Assembly: GCA_963662155.1 (NCBI GenBank)
Contig: OY759263.1
Location: forward strand, 44,724,002-44,788,001
Source of the DNA: Lamellibrachia columna
Taxonomy: Eukaryota > Annelida > Polychaeta > Sabellida > Siboglinidae
Direction of reading: 5' to 3'
DNA: 64,000 bases
The notes under the pieces are model-generated. The model did no database searches and was not told where the DNA came from. It was given only the letters and a program-made list of their open reading frames with translations. Numbering within the stretch: the first letter of the stretch is position 1; each line of letters begins with the position of its first letter. Made by a program: the position numbers and the translations under genes. Shown here in pieces: positions 23,270 through 32,562 of the stretch.

Positions 23270-23860
23270 CTAGTGGGGGTAATATTTCAGTACACAGCAT
23301 TTATGTTCAGCTACTTGAAGCTTCCACCGGTCTGCCCAAACCACACGTTCATTAAGACACTTTTGCATGTTGGGCCGTTCAGAAACATCTGACAGCACAG
23401 TGGATAATTGAGTACCGTCCGCAAACAAGCATACACATTCGTCAGGTAAATCGTTTACATATAATATAAATAGTGGGGGACCGGTGCACGAGCCTTGCCG
23501 GACACCGGACGAGACATCAGTATAACCAGAAAATGTTTTACCTAGTTTAACTCGTTGTTTGCGGTCGCTTAAGAAACTGGTGAACCATTGTAAAATGTAA
23601 CCGCAAATTCCACACTTGGGTAATTTGTATAATAATGTATGATGATGTACCGTATGAAACGCTTTGGAAAAGTCAATGTACACCGTGTCAACGAACTGTT
23701 CTGAGTCTATAGCCTTAACCCACAAACTACTGTAGTTCAGTAGCTGCAACTCTGTGGATCGCCCTTTGACAAAACCGCATTGAGCATATGTAATTAGATG
23801 ATTTTGGTACAGATGGTAATTTATGTTGTCAGCCAATATTCGTTCAAACAAACGGCACAT
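23270..23860 (-). pseudogene. LINE reverse transcriptase fragment with altered catalytic box
   Basis: 196 residues with RT motifs in order: CGFVKGRSTELQLL, VYIDFSKAFHTVHH (motif A aspartate), SSGVRQGSCTGPPLFILYVN (motif B region) and CLFADGTQLST. The last is the catalytic FADD box with the second aspartate replaced by glycine, and QGS is followed by CTGP where the family has VLGP. Both point to neutral decay. Confidence 0.85.
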
Positions 23861-24393
23861 AACTGGTAGTATGCTGGTAGGGCGGTAACTACATGCCTGC
23901 GCTGTATCTCATTTCTTATAGACAGGATGATGTCCGCCTCCAGTAGTTCTCATGGACAGAAATCATCTCCGAGATGACGCCGAATGTACATCATGCCATC
24001 ACCAGTACGAGTATTTCTATCACAACGGAATAGATCATACATACCCTTGGATCCGACTAAACATTTCGTTGATGTATCGCAACAGGATATATATATTTCA
24101 ACAAATGATATTATCGCATATTCAGCGGCGCTAAGGAACATTTCGAGTGCAATCGTTTTGTTGCGAATACTGCGAGCATTGGCATAGTAAACTTTGCATT
24201 CATTTACAACTATGTCCAAATGGTCAGACGTGTGGCGAGTGTTTAGTCAATCGGACTCGCTCTGTTCGTGAATCGCGTCGCGTACTGGGGCGACTGACGG
24301 TTGTCGCTGATGTGCGTCGAGCACCGACAGCAGCATTGCAGGATGAGTAGGTCGACTGGCTGTAGCGGACGGTGATCTTCCAGTCTACACGGT

Positions 24394-24874
24394 CTACGTT
24401 ACGTTCAGCGTCATGTAGGATGTATCGTAGCTCAAAGAGTTTTCACGGGTCTCTTTTGGCAATGATGGCCTGATGTACATTCTGTTGAAATCGACATCAT
24501 CTCGGAGATGGTTTCTGTCCATGAGAACTTCGTCTCTGATGGCTTCATTCAGGAAGGTGATTTTCATAAGTGGAGGTCGTTCGATTGCTTGCTGTTTCGG
24601 GAATCGGAATACACGTTGTATGTGTGAAGGGTCGGCGCCGAGTGTTGTGATTAGGTAGTGTGTGAATGTGGAACCGTCTCGACGTCGTTCTTGTTTCGTG
24701 TGTTTCGATGTAGGGGGCGCCAGTGACAACTATTGATCTCTTTATGTCGTCGGATTCTGAATGGCCCGACTGTCTTTTTTCTATGTGTTGCCATATTACG
24801 TTGGCAATATCCCCTCTAGAAGGGGGAGCGTCGCTAGCAGGCTTCGTGGGACGGACTTCTTCGAAGGATTTCAC
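24394..24874 (-). pseudogene. LINE ORF1-like remnant
   Basis: Two overlapping frames together form an ORF1-type protein. It has a short charged N-terminus, then a segment starting SIVVTGAPYIETHE with the flavour of the RNA-recognition fold found in LINE ORF1 proteins, then MKITFLNEAIRDEVLMDRN. A frameshift lies near 24715. The ORF1 assignment rests on position relative to the endonuclease and on motif style. Confidence 0.55.
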
Positions 24875-24939
24875 AACGGCTTTTGCTGTTATCTCGGTAA
24901 ATGTTGGAGTAGGAAGGTCAGTTCAGTCATTGTAGCAAC

Positions 24940-25916
24940 ATGCATAGAGTGTAGGGTTCAACTCACATTAAATTCACAATGTTTTATTATAAAAAGGATA
25001 CAACGAACGTATCAATTTTATAACTGCAACGAAGTTTATTGTATGACAATATGAACATCTGATTGCTTATGTGATGTGTCAAATGTACCTACTATGAAAA
25101 CATGTACTCATTTCATTGAGATGGTCCCTGTAGTAGAACTGGTGCAATATATGAGAACCCAGTCAACCATGCAGGCAGTTGTTTGATCGAAATGTGCAAA
25201 TATGGGTAATATGAGATTGTTCGTAGTCATGGGTTGTAATAATCATGTGTATCTAGGTTGCCAACAGCTACATACATTTATAAAAATAAATAATAAACCC
25301 AGCCATGGGACCAAGCATAGTTTTATGAAAAGGGTTCATGACCTACTTGGAGTCTTAAAAAAAAAGGCCAAACAAATCTATTCAACTAAGACACGCTATT
25401 TAGTACGGCCTGATAAATAGAGATACACTAAGATGTGTTAATTTTTTTATTCAGCGTGTAAATTAGGCAAACAGCTTCAATTAAAATCGTGCAGTGCCCC
25501 TCGTCTACTGGTGTTATATGACTTACATTATATTGGTAATATAAAATCTTACTATAATCCAGCTAATATATGTATGTATGTATTTATGTATGTATATTCT
25601 GCTACTCGTAGACACTTTGCATCATCACACTTTCTGGGGTTCATCCATGACCCCACGATGTTGTCGTGACACTTTTATATCCGTTCTATGGGGCATTTTA
25701 CGTACATGAAACCCTCAAATAGCTCCGGATCAGTTAAGGAATGAAAACCAGTAAACCTGCCATTTACGCCATGGTGACCTTTAACAAGACAATATTTAAC
25801 AAGATCATCCAAAACAACAAGTTGAGACGGCATATGCATGTGGATGTGGTAGCCACTCGTTTATTGAGTGTCCAACAATATATCATGTGTAGCCCGCCCT
25901 TGTTATGAATGATATT
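24940..25916. other. AT-rich DNA, no gene seen
   Basis: It contains a short TATG microsatellite near 25565-25600. The frame at 25202-25420 resembles nothing known. Confidence 0.4.
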
Positions 25917-26079
25917 CAGTGGCGTATCTAGTATTTCGCATGTGGGAGGCCAATGGGGGGGGCATACTTAATCACCCATTACTTCACCACCATGTAGTGG
26001 CGCAACAGGTTACATAACAAAATAAAAAAAATTTGGCCCAGTGCCCCCCCAAAAAAAAACAATAATAAATACGCCACTG
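25917..26079. mobile_element. Short non-autonomous DNA transposon (MITE-like)
   Basis: About 163 bp with inverted ends: the left end reads CAGTGGCGTATCTAGTATT and the right end, reverse-complemented, starts CAGTGGCGTAT. No coding. CAGTGGCG-type ends are common in hAT-like non-autonomous elements. I see no clean 8-bp duplication in the flanks. A related TAGATCCGCCCCTG end-like fragment is visible near 26914. Confidence 0.55.
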
Positions 26080-27560
26080 GTAATAGGCCTATGTAAATTT
26101 TATTTTAAAATATATTCACACTGTTAACATTTACACAACTAGTTACTCTCATCTGTGAGAATGAGTACTTTCTCGTATCCAATTTATAATTTTACTTTAC
26201 TAACACTAATTTAAAAAGTTAAGGTTTTCTACCTTCCACAAGTTCCATTAAAAAAATTCGTTTGGCCTAATAGCCGCTGTGTCGAGCGGTCAACAAGTGC
26301 CAGTGTCACTAATTGAAAGGATCTTATGGAATAGCACAGGACACATCAACTTTGCTCACATATCTGACGCAAGTGTTCTACAATAATTCACCCGCAACCC
26401 ACTCTCCTGTATAATTGTTTCCTTTCTGCTATTCTGTATCTATTCCCCGTGTCACTCGTTGTAAGGGGCCGTTCACAATTGTCGATATTTACCTATTCGT
26501 ACTAATGATCATACCCCCCTCCCCCAATTAGCACTTTAACATATTGATAATTTGCCACACTGAAACATATATTGAAGTAACAATGTCATGCCACAGTGCA
26601 GGCGACAGATTTGAAGTACCTTCTACTGCCTACCAATTTTATACATCGGATCTCAGCAACGGATACATGGGGGTCATATGTGTCTCAAGGCCCCCCCCAG
26701 GCCATGGACCCCCTGTGTCCGTGGCAAATATTACGGTAAGGAACAACGTAAACAGGCATACATTGGAACTAGTGTCAGTGTAAAGACTGAAGTATTAACA
26801 GCCGGCTAATATTATCCCTTCTGTAAGTAGAACGAAACATGCCCGTTCCCGCCCAATTCGTAAGTAGAACGATATGTGTCTACGACTGACTGAGACCCCC
26901 CCATCAACAAGCCTAGATCCGCCCCTGTTCTCTATACATCATAGGCGCTTTCACCAAATATGAGCAAACGTGTTTATCTAGATACAAAATATTAGGTTCC
27001 AAATATAAAAACGTCCACCCTGGTGCACCGCATGAAATATCACAAAATAAACAAATCTCTAGATATTTAGGGCCATAGAAGACTTTGCTTTTACAAATGT
27101 TGGTGGGCACATGCTCTTCGTTTACGACAGCGTTCGAAAATTTGCGTTAAGTTGGTAAAGTTCGAACCCTCGTTCATGTGTGTGTATGTATCGTGCTCGG
27201 ACACTCGTCTCGTATCCCGTCCGCGTCGACATCATCGTGTCTAGCGACCACCGAATGTCTACTGTCTATCGTGCAACGATACGACCGCCGACGTATAGTA
27301 GGCTGATAGCTGAGCAGCGGCACGGTCCTGATCGTGCAAAAGCGTAGCAGTTCTGCATGAGCGACAATAGTCGCCAAACCATATTTTGGTTTTTTTCGAA
27401 CTCCAACAGCACACTCCATTTTAGCGTCGTCGGCTGACGGCAACGTCGTCGGCAGAACGCAATGTCATCGACTGACGAAACGGCAGAGAAAGCAACGCCG
27501 CCGGCAGAAATCAACGTCGTCGGATGACGGCAACTGTATACAGCAATAAAGAGCCAGGTC
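26080..27560. other. Non-coding DNA with short repeats
   Basis: No gene seen. From 27425 to 27535, several GTCGTCGGCAGAA / GACTGACG-like short units recur. Confidence 0.35.
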
Positions 27561-27564
27561 GACA

Positions 27565-27895
27565 AAGAATAGCTGGAAAGCTACATCGACACTCTTGAAG
27601 ACTGGACAAGAGACAGGCTATTAGACTTCAATGTTGACAATTGCAAGTTCATGCCTCCTGCGGGAAGGTAGTCCACCACCCAGAATATATACAATGGCCA
27701 GTGAATCTGGAGCGAGAGTGGATCTTGATTCAACAGAAAAGGGGAAAGATGTAGGAGTTTGGGTCACCATTGATATGAAGCCATCACTGCAGTTTCAGAA
27801 AGCTTTCATAAATATGTTGGTGAGGAGATCATGCAAGTATTTGAACAAAGAATCTTTTGACATTGCGCAGAGAATATGTCAGACATCACCCTGAG
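27565..27895 (+). mobile_element. LINE reverse-transcriptase C-terminal fragment
   Basis: With one or two frame slips the strand reads a LINE RT tail: SGARVDLDSTEKGKDVGVWV, then IDMKPSLQFQKAF, then RRSCKYLNKESFDIA. This matches the 'xxEKDLGVWV ... KPSLQ ... KYLNKESF' pattern after the RT palm of CR1/Rex-like LINEs. The fragment is about 330 bp and not coding. Confidence 0.7.
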
Positions 27896-27907
27896 CCTCC
27901 CGCGAAG

Positions 27908-28021
27908 TCACTCTACGGTTCGTCCTCTGGGGAGTCACTCTCTACGGTACAGTCTCCGGAGGGTCATCATCGACGGTACATCCTCCGGGAAGTCACCCTC
28001 GATAGTGCAACCTCTGGGGAG
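27908..28021. repeat. 27-29 bp tandem repeat, left half, target of Gypsy element 2
   Basis: About four units of the form TCACTCTACGGT, then CATCCTCTGGGGAG. The array continues on the other side of the retrotransposon (49739-49862), so Gypsy element 2 inserted inside the array. Confidence 0.85.
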
Positions 28022-28212
28022 TGTAGTGTTATCACTAACTGCCAGCAAGGCATTGCTGCACTTGGAACACTGCTGTAAAGCACCACGACTTCCTGTGGTT
28101 GTTTACCATGACCATATATGGAGGTCGAATAAATACGGGTCTAAACGCCATGTTGGTATTTCTGGTTCTTCTATAAAAGTGTTATCTTACGACACACACA
28201 CGCAACATTACA
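28022..28212 (+). repeat. Gypsy element 2, 5' LTR
   Basis: 191 bp, TG...CA ends, followed by TGTTGGCAGCGGTG, the probable primer-binding site. Confidence 0.95.
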
Positions 28213-28253
28213 TGTTGGCAGCGGTGTAAAACGAACACACAACCTTCAGAGAC

Positions 28254-29390
28254 ATGGCAGACGCCGACCAGCCGGTACAGCACGCACAACCGCATCAGCC
28301 GGTACAGCACGCACAACCGCACTTCAACCCCGTCCAGGTACCTCTACCAGACAGGTTCAATTTCACCTCGTCTAACACATGGCCAGCGTGGATCAGACGT
28401 TTCGACCGATTCAGAATCGCGTCAGGTCTATCCAACCGCCAAGCGACGGACCAAATTAGCACTTTGATGTACGCGATGGGGGAGCAAGCTGAGGACATTT
28501 TGAACACATTACATGTCCCAGACGATGCGAATTACGACCAGTTGAAGGAGTCACTGAACACGTATTTCGGGGTTCGTCGAAACCTGATCATTGAACGAGC
28601 AAAGTTCAACAGACGCGTGCAACAGCCGGGTGAATTTGTGGATGTGTTCATTCAGGATTTATATCGATTGGCTGAACATTGCGATTACGGTGCCCTGAGA
28701 GAGCAGCTAATCCGGGACCGCATCGTAGTCGGGGTGATTGATGACGCGCTGTCCGACCGACTGCAGGCGCAGGCCGACTTGACACTCGATCAATCAGTAC
28801 AGGTCAGTCGGCAAGCCGAGGCCCGAAAGCAGCAGCGAAATGTCGTACGCGGGGACACGAAACCAAACCCGGCGGCTATCGAATTCGTGAAGAGGGGTCA
28901 ACAGTCAACGACGAGGGCTAATGCAGCCACGGCCAGAAACCACATTGGGAAATGTAAGTGGTGTGGCCAACAGCAGCATGACAGGAAGGTCTGTCCTGCG
29001 AGACAAGCCACATGTCACAACTGTCAGAAAGTTGGCCATTTCAGGTTAGTTTGTCGGAACCGGCCAATAACGAAGCCGCGTGGTAAATCGCACGCGCACA
29101 GCGTCGGCGATGTTTTCCTGGGGGAAATTGGAAACCAGGTTGGCAGTATCTGTACAGCTGACATTACGGTAAATCACACCAACAGGGTCACGTTCAAGCT
29201 GGACACGGGCGCAGCTGTATCGGTGCTGTCCGACAAAGTACCCATGTTACAACACCGGAAACAAATACCCGCTGAAAATACACTGAGGGGTCCAGGAGGC
29301 ATCAAGCTTCGTGTGTTGGGAACGCTGGTTGCGAAGTTGCAGTACAAGAATAAAACATGCAGCGAAACGTTATACGTTATCGAAAACTAG
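28254..29390 (+). CDS. Gypsy element 2: gag - zinc knuckles - aspartic protease
   Basis: 378 residues. An N-terminal duplicated QPVQHAQPH segment is followed by the gag capsid region (FNFTSSNTWPAWIRRFDRF to ADLTLDQSVQVSRQAEARK). Two CCHC-type knuckles follow (CKWCGQQQHDRKVC and CHNCQKVGHFRLVC, about residues 240-275). Then comes a retropepsin with FKLDTGAAVSVLS (DTG active site, about residue 318). The frame ends with TAG at 29388-29390, but the same frame stays open after it through 29471 and, across the Polinton, into the RT. The stop could be a programmed readthrough site or a recent nonsense change. ATG 28254 lies 41 bp after the LTR. Confidence 0.9.
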   Translation: MADADQPVQHAQPHQPVQHAQPHFNPVQVPLPDRFNFTSSNTWPAWIRRFDRFRIASGLSNRQATDQISTLMYAMGEQAEDILNTLHVPDDANYDQLKESLNTYFGVRRNLIIERAKFNRRVQQPGEFVDVFIQDLYRLAEHCDYGALREQLIRDRIVVGVIDDALSDRLQAQADLTLDQSVQVSRQAEARKQQRNVVRGDTKPNPAAIEFVKRGQQSTTRANAATARNHIGKCKWCGQQQHDRKVCPARQATCHNCQKVGHFRLVCRNRPITKPRGKSHAHSVGDVFLGEIGNQVGSICTADITVNHTNRVTFKLDTGAAVSVLSDKVPMLQHRKQIPAENTLRGPGGIKLRVLGTLVAKLQYKNKTCSETLYVIEN

Positions 29391-29471
29391 CCAACTTCTC
29401 TCCTAGGTTGTGACGCTTGTTTGCAGCTCAACCTAATCAAACTCATGGTGGATGAGGTAGCTGTACACAAG
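29391..29471 (+). pseudogene. Gypsy element 2: protease-RT linker, cut by the Polinton
   Basis: 27 codons with no stop follow the TAG. They read LLGCDACLQLNLIKLMVDEV, typical of the end of a Gypsy protease (ILGxDxxxxLxLI). The last two codons (CAC AAG) are the left copy of the Polinton target duplication. The pol frame resumes at 46748. Confidence 0.85.
29466..29471. other. Polinton target-site duplication, left copy (CACAAG)
   Basis: The six bases immediately before the left inverted repeat are repeated at 46742-46747. Polintons characteristically make 6-bp duplications. Confidence 0.95.
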
Positions 29472-29643
29472 AGTAGTAGAGAATTAGTTTTTAATACGTA
29501 ACCGCCGGAGCACACGATCACGAATCACTTCCGGTTGCGCGCGCAGCCAATCAGAGCGCCTCCTGACGGTTGTAGGAACACCATAAACCGTGCGCAGCGC
29601 CTCCTAGTGACCATAGCGTGACCTAATATCGGCGTAGCGACCG
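29472..29643. repeat. Polinton left terminal inverted repeat
   Basis: 172 bp beginning AGTAGTAGAGAATTAG. It matches the reverse complement of 46570-46741 with about 7 mismatches, all in the inner half; the outer 80 bp or so are identical. Confidence 0.95.
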
Positions 29644-30907
29644 TCTCTGAACCTTTAAGATCGAAGAATCAGTGATCGAATCGATCGGAGCACGATATTG
29701 TTCCGATCAGTGCGATGCTATCCTATATTTGAGTCGATGTGGTAATCAGTGCGACACTGGTCTATATTCGAACCGATGTGGTAATCGGTGTCAAGCATGT
29801 TGTTGTAACTCGATATCCAGTGGACTACGAACGACTGCGTTGTGTTGCAGGCCGAAGCATTGAGGTCTGAACCGTTTGGTGGAATCTTAGCAGTTCCCAG
29901 GAAATAGGCGTGTGGAAACTGACAGTACGAAGGTAAAATGTATGGTGGATTGTTGCTCGATATTGAATGACTATTAGAAATACAATGTATGGAGATTTGT
30001 AATATATTCGTGATCTCTCGACACGGACTGAATCGAAAAGTAACTTTTTAAATAGCGTTTTGTAATTGTTGCTCAATATTTAATGGCTATTATAAATACG
30101 ATGTATGGAGACTTGTAATATATTCATGACCTCTCGATACGGACTGAATCGATTGCGTTAGATCAATGCATGTTGTTGTTGTTGTTGTTGTTGTTATAAC
30201 TCGATACCTAACCGAAACAGCGGACTCGTTTTTAAATAGCGTTAAATCACAGCGTAGACCGATGCATGTTGTTGACGATGTAACTCGATACTTAACCGAA
30301 ACAGCTGCGTTCTGTTGTAGGCTGAAGTGGCTGGTTTATCGCCGAATTCGAGCCGTGGCCGGTCGAAATATTCGCAATAGAGCAGCAGCGTACGGAAGCG
30401 AGACTGTGGTTGGAGTTTATTCGTGTTGCAAGCGGTTGGACTTTGTGCGATGTATTAAGAACGACCGTGTAATAAAAAAGTATATTGTTGCTATTTGTCG
30501 AATGGAATGCGTGATTTATCGAGAACGATAGCGTACGAACAAACAACAGACATGTATTAACGATGCAAAACAAAACAAATTTAATACTAGAAAAGATACA
30601 AGTTAATTCATTTTAACGAAGCATGCAGTCGATTTAAAAAAAATATTCATTTTATCATGTTCGATGCAGGCGTTAGCATCAGGCAGCAAAACAAAACAAA
30701 TTTAATACTAGAAAAGATACAAGTTAATTCATTTTAACGAAGCATGTAGTCGATTTAAAAATATTCATTTTTTAATACTAGAAAAGATACAAGTTAATTC
30801 ATTTTAACGAAGCATGCAGTCGATTAAAAAAAAATATTCATTTTATATGTTCGACGCAGGCGTCAGGCAGGTAACGGTCGAGCGGGTCGCAACGGCTGTG
30901 TTTATCA
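29644..30907. other. Polinton left non-coding region with internal duplications
   Basis: A unit of about 117 bp is duplicated (29943-30060 and 30062-30160: TTGTTGCTC, then CGGACTGAATCGA). A (GTT)n tract lies near 30172. A block starting AAAACAAAACAAATTTAATACTAG, then ATTCATTTTAACGAAGCATG, occurs about three times between 30567 and 30850. An open frame at 30166-30531 overlaps these repeats and has no recognisable feature; I do not call it. Confidence 0.6.
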
Positions 30908-31546
30908 TCAGGCGAGCAGGTTGTACGGAACGAATCGCAGTGTGTTCCGTCGTCGACGACGATTACGTATCGGCAAAGCGGACGGACGAACGGGTTGTGA
31001 CGATGGCGGTTGTGGTGTGAGATTGAGTGGTGTGAGTTCGAGTGGCATGAGTTCGGACTCCCAATTCTCGATCGGTGGCTCGGGAGACTGCGAAGAAGAT
31101 GAGTAGCGGCTAGTTTTCGAAAGCAGTTCATTCATTACAGACGGCCAGAGAAGTTTTGGAGGAGTCGGAGGTGGACGTGATGGAGGTGGTGATGATTTTG
31201 TCGCTAGAATGGTGATCAACTCGGTCATGTGTCGTCTTAAGGTTGTCTGAACGAGCTCGTCCATGACGAGGCACCATTTGTGCGAGTGACGACTGCAAGG
31301 AAAAAAAGTGAGTTATAGAGCTGGAAATGACGACTGCAAGGAAACAACAAATTATTGCAGACTAACTAGAACTTACTGTCGATGATATTCGCTCAAATAC
31401 ACCGCCACCAGCACTCGGCAAACGATATTCACGTCGCGGAAATACTCGATAATGTATCGCATCGTTAGTCGAGCAATAGCTGTCGTCAGTGCAACCATAA
31501 TGCACACTATTTGCGTCAACATCAAGAAGTAGCAGGACAACAACAT
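30908..31546 (-). CDS. Spliced minus-strand Polinton gene, unknown function
   Basis: Exon 1 is 31546-31377, the intron 31376-31293 (84 nt, GTAAGTTCTAG to CCTTGCAG) and exon 2 31292-30908. The summed length of 555 nt is a multiple of three and gives 184 residues with no internal stop. Without splicing, the first frame would end at the TAA inside the donor. The N-terminus is hydrophobic (MLLSCYFLMLTQIVCIMVAL), suggesting a signal anchor or membrane segment. The middle is proline-rich (SPPPSRPPPTPP) and the C-terminus basic (RNRRRRRN). A TATATAAGA box on the minus strand (31589-31581) lies 35 nt upstream of the ATG. It is divergent from the NADAR gene. I do not recognise a family. A second acceptor-like CTTGCAG (near 31335) would put exon 2 out of frame. 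Confidence 0.55.
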
Positions 31547-31580
31547 TGTGATGGCGATGACGAGAGCATGATGCGAGAAG

Positions 31581-31589
31581 TCTTATATA
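31581..31589 (-). promoter_or_regulatory. TATA box for the spliced minus-strand gene
   Basis: TATATAAGA on the minus strand, 35 nt before the proposed start codon. With the TATA box at 31723 it forms a compact divergent promoter region of about 135 bp. Confidence 0.5.
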
Positions 31590-31722
31590 GAGAGAGGAAA
31601 TATTGTTGACAACCTCGAGAACAATGGCGAACTCGTCATATCAGAGAGCTGTCAGATAACAGACGCAGCAGTCATCCGTCAAGCAGACAAAAACCGAGGT
31701 GAACAGCACTCGTAGTGCAACA

Positions 31723-31729
31723 TATATAA
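31723..31729 (+). promoter_or_regulatory. TATA box for the NADAR gene
   Basis: TATATAA lies 39 nt before ATG 31768. It is only 9 nt before the first in-frame ATG (31738), which argues that 31768 is the real start. Confidence 0.55.
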
Positions 31730-31767
31730 CGCAGTAAATGTGCATTTTAGCATCATATAGTACAAGT

Positions 31768-32436
31768 ATGAATCGTCCGATTCACTTTAGAGGCGGTAAT
31801 AGTTATCTGTCTAATTTTTATGCGTGTAGAATACGCGTGTGGAATAGAGAATTTCACACCGTTGAAAGCGCTTATCAGTGGAAGAAATGTGTGCATAATA
31901 ACGAATGGAAAACGGCGGAAAAAATGGTAGCCACACGCAGCGGCCTGCAGGCTAAATACCTGAGCAAGAGCATTCGAGAGAAGGCTCATTTACGAGAGGA
32001 ATGGAACAGACAGAGATATTCCGTGATGTACGCACTAGTAGCAGTGAAATTTCGTGACCGGTACTTACGGAAACGGCTGTTAGACACAGGAGAAAGCGAA
32101 TTGATGGAATGGGTAAAAAGTAAAGAGGGTTTTTGGAGTGCGTTGACCTACGATGGTCGAGCGGGTCAGAATATGCTCGGACAGATACTTATGCAAGTAA
32201 GAGAGTTCACTCGAACCCACCAGACAGTAAAAAGAGGGTCTGATGTAACGCGGATGCGAGATTGCAACCAGACACCCGGAGACAGGGCATCGGTCGACAA
32301 TAGCGAAAACATCACGCGCTGCTCAACGGGCATACGAGATTACAACCAGGCACCCGGAGACAGGGTATTGGTTGACAATAGCGAAAACATCACGCGCTGT
32401 TCAATGGGCAACGAGCCAAGCAAAACTGCGCAATAA
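31768..32436 (+). CDS. NADAR-domain (YbiA-like) protein
   Basis: About 222 residues from ATG 31768 (a longer frame from 31738 is unlikely, given the TATA box at 31723). Residues 8 to about 150 match the NADAR fold: GGNSYLSNFYACRI, EFHTVESAYQWKKC (the conserved glutamate of the ExxYQ motif), TRSGLQAKYLSKSI, YALVAVKFRDR, LLDTGESELMEWV and the closing GQNMLGQILMQVR. NADAR proteins act on ADP-ribose derivatives: YbiA-type members are N-glycosidases, and some remove ADP-ribose from guanine bases. The C-terminal 60 residues are a repeated, probably disordered tail (GDRASVDNSENITRC and GDRVLVDNSENITRC). In a virus-like element it could counter host ADP-ribosylation or NAD-based defence; that is inference. 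Domain call strong, role unknown. Confidence 0.85.
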   Translation: MNRPIHFRGGNSYLSNFYACRIRVWNREFHTVESAYQWKKCVHNNEWKTAEKMVATRSGLQAKYLSKSIREKAHLREEWNRQRYSVMYALVAVKFRDRYLRKRLLDTGESELMEWVKSKEGFWSALTYDGRAGQNMLGQILMQVREFTRTHQTVKRGSDVTRMRDCNQTPGDRASVDNSENITRCSTGIRDYNQAPGDRVLVDNSENITRCSMGNEPSKTAQ

Positions 32437-32492
32437 CATAGCGAAAACATCACGCGCTGTTCAATGGGCAACGAGCAATACTGCGCAATAAC
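32262..32492. repeat. Tandem repeat spanning the NADAR C-terminus and its downstream region
   Basis: Units contain GACAATAGCGAAAACATCAC followed by GCGCTG(C/T)TCAA. Two units of about 75 bp are inside the reading frame. A partial third starts right after the stop and repeats the last 45 bp of the gene (TAGCGAAAACATC, then GGGCAACGAGC). Confidence 0.9.
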
Positions 32493-32507
32493 AGTCGACA
32501 TGAGGAC

Positions 32508-32516
32508 TATATAAAG
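32508..32516 (+). promoter_or_regulatory. TATA box for the RPA-like / spliced locus
   Basis: TATATAAAG, 47 nt before ATG 32563. It is the only promoter-like element seen before the three downstream reading frames. Confidence 0.6.
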
Positions 32517-32562
32517 GCAGGAGTATTACAATTGTTCTGATTGACTCTATCCGAACACGAAG

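Larger units (their letters stand above)
22570..24920 (-). mobile_element. CR1/L2-like LINE on the minus strand, internally deleted
   Basis: From right to left: an ORF1 remnant (24874-24394, two overlapping frames with SIVVTGAPYIETH and PLMKITFLNEAIRDEVL), the start of an AP endonuclease (24219-23950, VYYANARSIRNK), an abrupt junction near 23945 where the rest of the endonuclease is missing, a reverse-transcriptase frame (23860-23270), and C-terminal pieces (23136-22954 and onward to about 22600). Several frameshifts are present. Not mobile by itself. Confidence 0.85.

Noticed and set aside
25917..26079. hAT classification with an 8-bp duplication
   Set aside because: Inverted ends are visible but flanking 8-mers do not match, so only a MITE-like call is made.
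29672..29863. 63-codon Cys-rich frame just inside the left inverted repeat
   Set aside because: It reads through a short internal repeat (CGATGTGGTAATC twice); Cys content comes from the repeat, and there is no promoter-like box.
30166..30531. 121-codon frame near the Polinton left end
   Set aside because: It starts in a (GTT)n tract and overlaps a duplicated block; no motif, no TATA box in position.
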